A stretch of DNA of 64,000 nt from assembly GCA_016748015.1 (NCBI GenBank), contig JAAOMT010000239.1, forward strand, positions 683,864-747,863. The letters are read 5' to 3'. Below, one piece after another: positions 60,297 to 64,000 of this stretch. The notes below the pieces were generated by a model. The model ran no database searches. It was not told the DNA's origin and saw nothing but the letters and a program-made list of their open reading frames with translations. Positions within the stretch are counted from its first letter, which is position 1, and every line of letters starts with the position of its first letter. The translations under genes and the position numbers were made by a program. The stretch is from Geosiphon pyriformis. Taxonomy: Eukaryota; Glomeromycota; Glomeromycetes; Archaeosporales; Geosiphonaceae.

Positions 60297-62219
60297 TTAT
60301 TGTGATGAAGAAATAACTGAAGAACCTGAGCCAGCACACAACTGATCCAACTTAGCCAAAATCAAACCAATAGAGATGTCGAAGACAACCAACTTCAATT
60401 CCAGACCACCAACTTTGGAAGTCAGGACTTTGGAACTACTTAGACCCAAGAGTGAATTGGTAACACCTGAAGAGAAAGAAGTAGGCTGGACAAAAAGATC
60501 ATCAACTGCCATGTCAAAATCCAAGTCAGAGTTTACAACCACAAGAGAAACAGAGGTTGGGAACTGAGAAACAATCACAGAAGGAACCATTTGAGAGGAA
60601 GGCGCCAAGGGTGCTGAACCAATATTGTCAAAATGAGAAAAAATGTTTAAAATTTGACCAGACAAAAGCTCGACAAAGCATTCCAGAAGTGCTAAGTGAG
60701 CACTCAAAGGAGAATTGATCACAGGTAGAGGGGAAGGTGCTCTACCTGAACTCAAAGCACCAGAAGACAGAGAACCAGAACCAGAACCAGCACAAAAACC
60801 ATGAGAGACTAAAGTAACTGAGACCACTTGAGCCCAAGATTTGCCACCAAAGGCAACAGGATGAGAGATTGATACATTCTTCTTTGCATACAATTTGGCC
60901 AGCTGGTGACAAGTATCTAGGTTGGCAGGCCTTATAAAAAACTTTGAAGATTTGAGAGCTGACGCAACCTCAGCATCACATTCCAAGGCAGAATGACCAA
61001 ACTTCTTACACCATTCACAGCGAACCAAATCCAGCCTAGTCCATGAGAGTTTTACACCACCAAAGATTGGCTCCGTGTGAAAAGCTGACTCTAAAACCTC
61101 ATCAGAATCAAAACAAACAACAGCACAGCAGACCCTATTACCAGTCTCCAATAACCAATTTATAACACAAGTTTTTCCACCAGTCCCTTCAAGAAGATCC
61201 CCAAGATTATGAGCAGTAGTTCTCACCGGCAAAGTAAACAAAAGCACCCTGAACTGATCTCTAAAAGCCCAAGTTTCATGATCGCCCACCACCATAGCCA
61301 CACGAACCGAGTCTTTACCAATTAGGAAGGACCACCTAACAGCCAAAGACACAGCCTGTTCTAGTTCAGCAAATTCTACCACAGCCTTTTGCCATAAACC
61401 AATTAACTGGATTTTGATCGACTTAATTTCTCCAAACTCAGATACTGCGGCAACGATCATTTTCTTTGGCATATTCATGGGAATTTCTTTGATTACTACA
61501 GTCTGATCTGAGCGAATTACTTGTCTCTTAAGATCACTGTTTACAATAATGTTATTTTCTCTGACCAATGACATGATCTTTTCCATGCTTTCTGATGAAG
61601 TAAACATTGATCAGATGATCCCTTCAAATTTTGAGGGGATAGTGGCCCCCCCAAAATCATTGATTCCTGAAAATAATTTTCTTATAACTTGAGTTTTGGC
61701 TGTTGCCAATTTCCCTTCTATAGCCAAAAAATTAATGTCCAAAGTGAAAAATTTTTTCACAGCTACTTCCACCTGAGTTTTAATGATTTTGGGATCAATA
61801 CATGCCTTATCCAAAGAGAAAGACTTACAGGAAAGAAGAAAAATCTCTTCTTCCTCCTCCATGTCATAATTAATAAAGTCAAGAAGAGAGCCAATAATCG
61901 CACCATTATTGAAACACTTGGCTTGTGGTGTATTCATCTTGGAATCAGATATTCCTTCACTTTCAGAAGCCTTCCCATCAGTATTTATGCTATTAAACTG
62001 CTCGACTACTTGACCAGACCCATTATCATTGAGAGTTGCACCATTACTTGATAGCTTAGTACCACTGAGAGGTTTCTTGATCTTATGACTTGAACCACTA
62101 CCAACTAAACCAGAAGTTGGAACTCTGGTCAACCTTTTTTTAGCACCAGTACCACTTATAGGAGCAGCCAGATCAATAACAAAAGGATTTGTTTCTTGTA
62201 AAGTGTTGGATGACAGTAT
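60297..62219 (-). pseudogene. LINE ORF1 (RRM-like and zinc-knuckle protein), one in-frame stop
   Basis: The frame opens at about 62219 (ILSSNTLQETNPFVIDLAAP; the expected start ATG appears as ATA) and is open to 60297 except for one TGA at 61611-61613, a position where CGA to TGA explains the change. Content in order: Ser/Thr-rich N-terminus, acidic patch YDMEEEEE, VIKEIPMNMPKKMIVAA and IKIQLIGLWQKAVVEF, which look like RRM-type strands, then the knuckle CEWCKKFGHSALEC. A Ser/Pro-rich C-terminus follows. ORF1 proteins of LINEs bind the element RNA. Length is ~640 codons. Confidence 0.85.
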
Positions 62220-62279
62220 GAAATGACAGAAAAAAAACTTCTTTCAAATTATGACTCTTTTTCAAGAATTTGGGACAAA

Positions 62280-64000
62280 GGAGAGAAAGAAGTTTTTTTT
62301 ATTTATTATATATAATTATATATAATTAAATAATTAAAAAAATTAAAAACTAAAAAATTAAACTGTATTAATATTATTTTTATTTTTTATTAAATTTATA
62401 TTTTTTATTTAAAAGTGTTTAATTAATAATTAACTAATTTATAGTAATAATTTTAATTTAATACTAATTTTTAATAAAGATATTATAAAATCTTAAAAAT
62501 AACAATCTTTTATTATAATATAAATTAAAATTAATTAATTTATATTTAATTCAATAATTATTGTCTACTTAAGTTATTTATTAACAATATTAAATATTTA
62601 TTTTTATAATATTAATTATTTAACTTGATTTTTTTTTATTAAATATTTAATAAATAAAGTCTAATTATTATCTAGTACATAGAACCAAACTAAGTGGCTT
62701 AAACTAAATACAGTTTATGTTTTTACTATATATAACCAGTCATTTAGACCAAACAAAACAACATTAAATATCTATATTAATATATGTATCTTTACTTAGA
62801 CCAGAAAAAAAAAACATTATTTATATCTACCAAAACTAATTGTAAAAGACTCTATTATACTAAGCAATTAAATTATTCTATCTAATAATATAGACATTAT
62901 ACAACAAGGCAAATCTGAAATTATGCTACTATTTTTAACTAATCCAGCTTTTTCTATGTTTACTCTATGCTTTGATCTTATAAGTCATAATTTAGTCTAA
63001 TATAATTTTACTAAACATTCTATATATTTAATAAAAATAAAAACTGTTTTTACTTTTCTATCAAAAACTGTGACAGCTTTAATATATTAGTCTTTTAACA
63101 CAAATTCTTTGCAAATTGCCATATACAAATCTATATTTAATGAACATTAAGAAAGCATTTACAAAACAGCAAAAAAAAATAAACAGCAAGTATTTATTAA
63201 TGATATTTATTTTTTAAAAGTCTTTACCAAAATTTTTTCCTTTAACTTAATATTAAAAATAAATATTTTATATCTATTTTACTTATAAAGCAATTTAAAT
63301 ATGTATTATTTTAAAATAAATTTATTTATTTAGATATCAATAAAATTTTTATTATTTTTAATTTTAAAAATTTGCAGATTCTTAAATTTTTAAATATGTT
63401 TTATTTACAAAATATATAATTTTTGTCTATTTTATTATTATATAAAAAACATATACTGTGTTTTTTTAATTTTAATAAAACTTTTAAACAAATTAATAAC
63501 AATATTAATAACTTTTTTATTCGAATTTTTAAAGTAAAAAATTAATTTTTTTGTTAATTAATAAGAAAAAATCTGTATTACCAAAAAACTAATAGGTTTT
63601 ATTAATAATTTTATTACATAATTAAGTTTAATATTTAAAATTTTAAAATTTTTAAATATTATAAAGTTTTTTTTTGTTTTTTTATTAAACATTTAATAAA
63701 TATAGACCAGTCAAAATTTAGTATACATAAATAAATTAAGAGTTTATAGTTAAATATAGTTTATGTATTTTTTATATATGATTAATCACTTAAGCTAACT
63801 AAAACAATATTACTTACTTATAATAACACTAATACTATTAGACAAACCAGAAAAAAACATATACTGACTATGTAAACTCCAATTAATAACAACAGTATTG
63901 TTAATATCTAATAATTTAATCATATTATCTAATAAAAGCACATATTATAAAGTAAGATATAACAAATTAAATAATAGTTTAAATATTATAATTAAGTAAA
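62280..64000. other. AT-rich desert with two mutated LINE-tail relics
   Basis: At about 62690-62790 and 63710-63860 sequence resembling the LINE 3' tail (55640-55690) recurs: CAGTTTATGT...TATATAACCAGTCATTTAG versus ACATGTAACCAGCCACTCGA. No gene or intact element. Confidence 0.6.

Larger units (their letters stand above)
55570..62219 (-). mobile_element. Near full-length non-LTR retrotransposon (LINE) with APE endonuclease, RT and RNase H, inactive
   Basis: Two large reading frames on minus: ORF1 (62219-60297) and ORF2 (60279-55686), followed by a 3' tail region ~55570-55685 containing CATGTAACCAGCCACTCGAG. It is clearly GC-richer than the flanking DNA, which is AT-rich on both sides, so the borders are easy to see. 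No target-site duplication was recognisable. Confidence 0.9.

Noticed and set aside
1-64000. tRNA, rRNA and CRISPR arrays
   Set aside because: I scanned for B-box-like GGTTCGA and for regular spaced repeats; isolated partial matches lacked cloverleaf arms, and the only tandem arrays are the satellite and microsatellites.

Overview
This window looks like nuclear DNA of a Glomeromycotina (arbuscular mycorrhizal) fungus, most likely a Rhizophagus-type genome. Three things point there: many short GT-AG introns inside compact genes; a very AT-rich background full of (AAT)n microsatellites and decayed transposons; and a lineage-typical TKL-like protein kinase family with an N-terminal four-cysteine motif, present here in six copies. 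The species call is an inference. No database search was possible. Exon boundaries were worked out by hand from splice signals and reading-phase continuity.

Layout. 1-845: higher-order tandem repeat. 883-21815: gene island holding an uncharacterised repeat-family protein, a MEMO-family protein (325 aa), a zinc-knuckle protein, a Nudix-like/CCCH/W2 multidomain protein, an aprataxin-like DNA-repair protein with a possible macro-like N-terminal half, a membrane epoxide hydrolase (469 aa), a conserved fungal AT-hook protein (548 aa) and a WW-domain protein (259 aa). 21820-38720: AT-rich accessory region with kinases, a LINE relic, a broken aldo/keto reductase copy and kinase pseudogenes. 39397-42315: second small housekeeping island, an END3-like endocytosis gene divergent from LSM8 (96 aa). 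43535-51947: a second copy of the aldo/keto reductase segment, a kinase pseudogene and an intact kinase. 52079-54795: dead Ginger-like DNA transposon with inverted ends. 55570-62219: nearly full-length dead LINE on the minus strand. 62280-64000: AT-rich DNA with LINE-tail relics.

How it fits together. The housekeeping genes serve unrelated processes (mRNA regulation, DNA end repair, U6 snRNP, endocytosis) and show no pathway clustering. The accessory half records duplication and decay. Two segmental duplications are visible (23715-25340 with 50115-51955; about 30465-33800 with about 43535-46870). In-frame stops in the LINE and the transposon are all codons reachable by one C-to-T or G-to-A change. 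The two arms of the transposon differ almost only by such transitions, a signature of cytosine deamination or a RIP-like process.

Most interesting items: the degenerate Nudix + tandem CCCH + W2 architecture at 6421-9257; the short internal inversion in a kinase pseudogene at about 37652-37775; a SINE-like insertion with target-site duplication at 32325-32456; complementary lesions in the two aldo/keto reductase copies; and the transition-biased decay of transposons into the AT-rich deserts.
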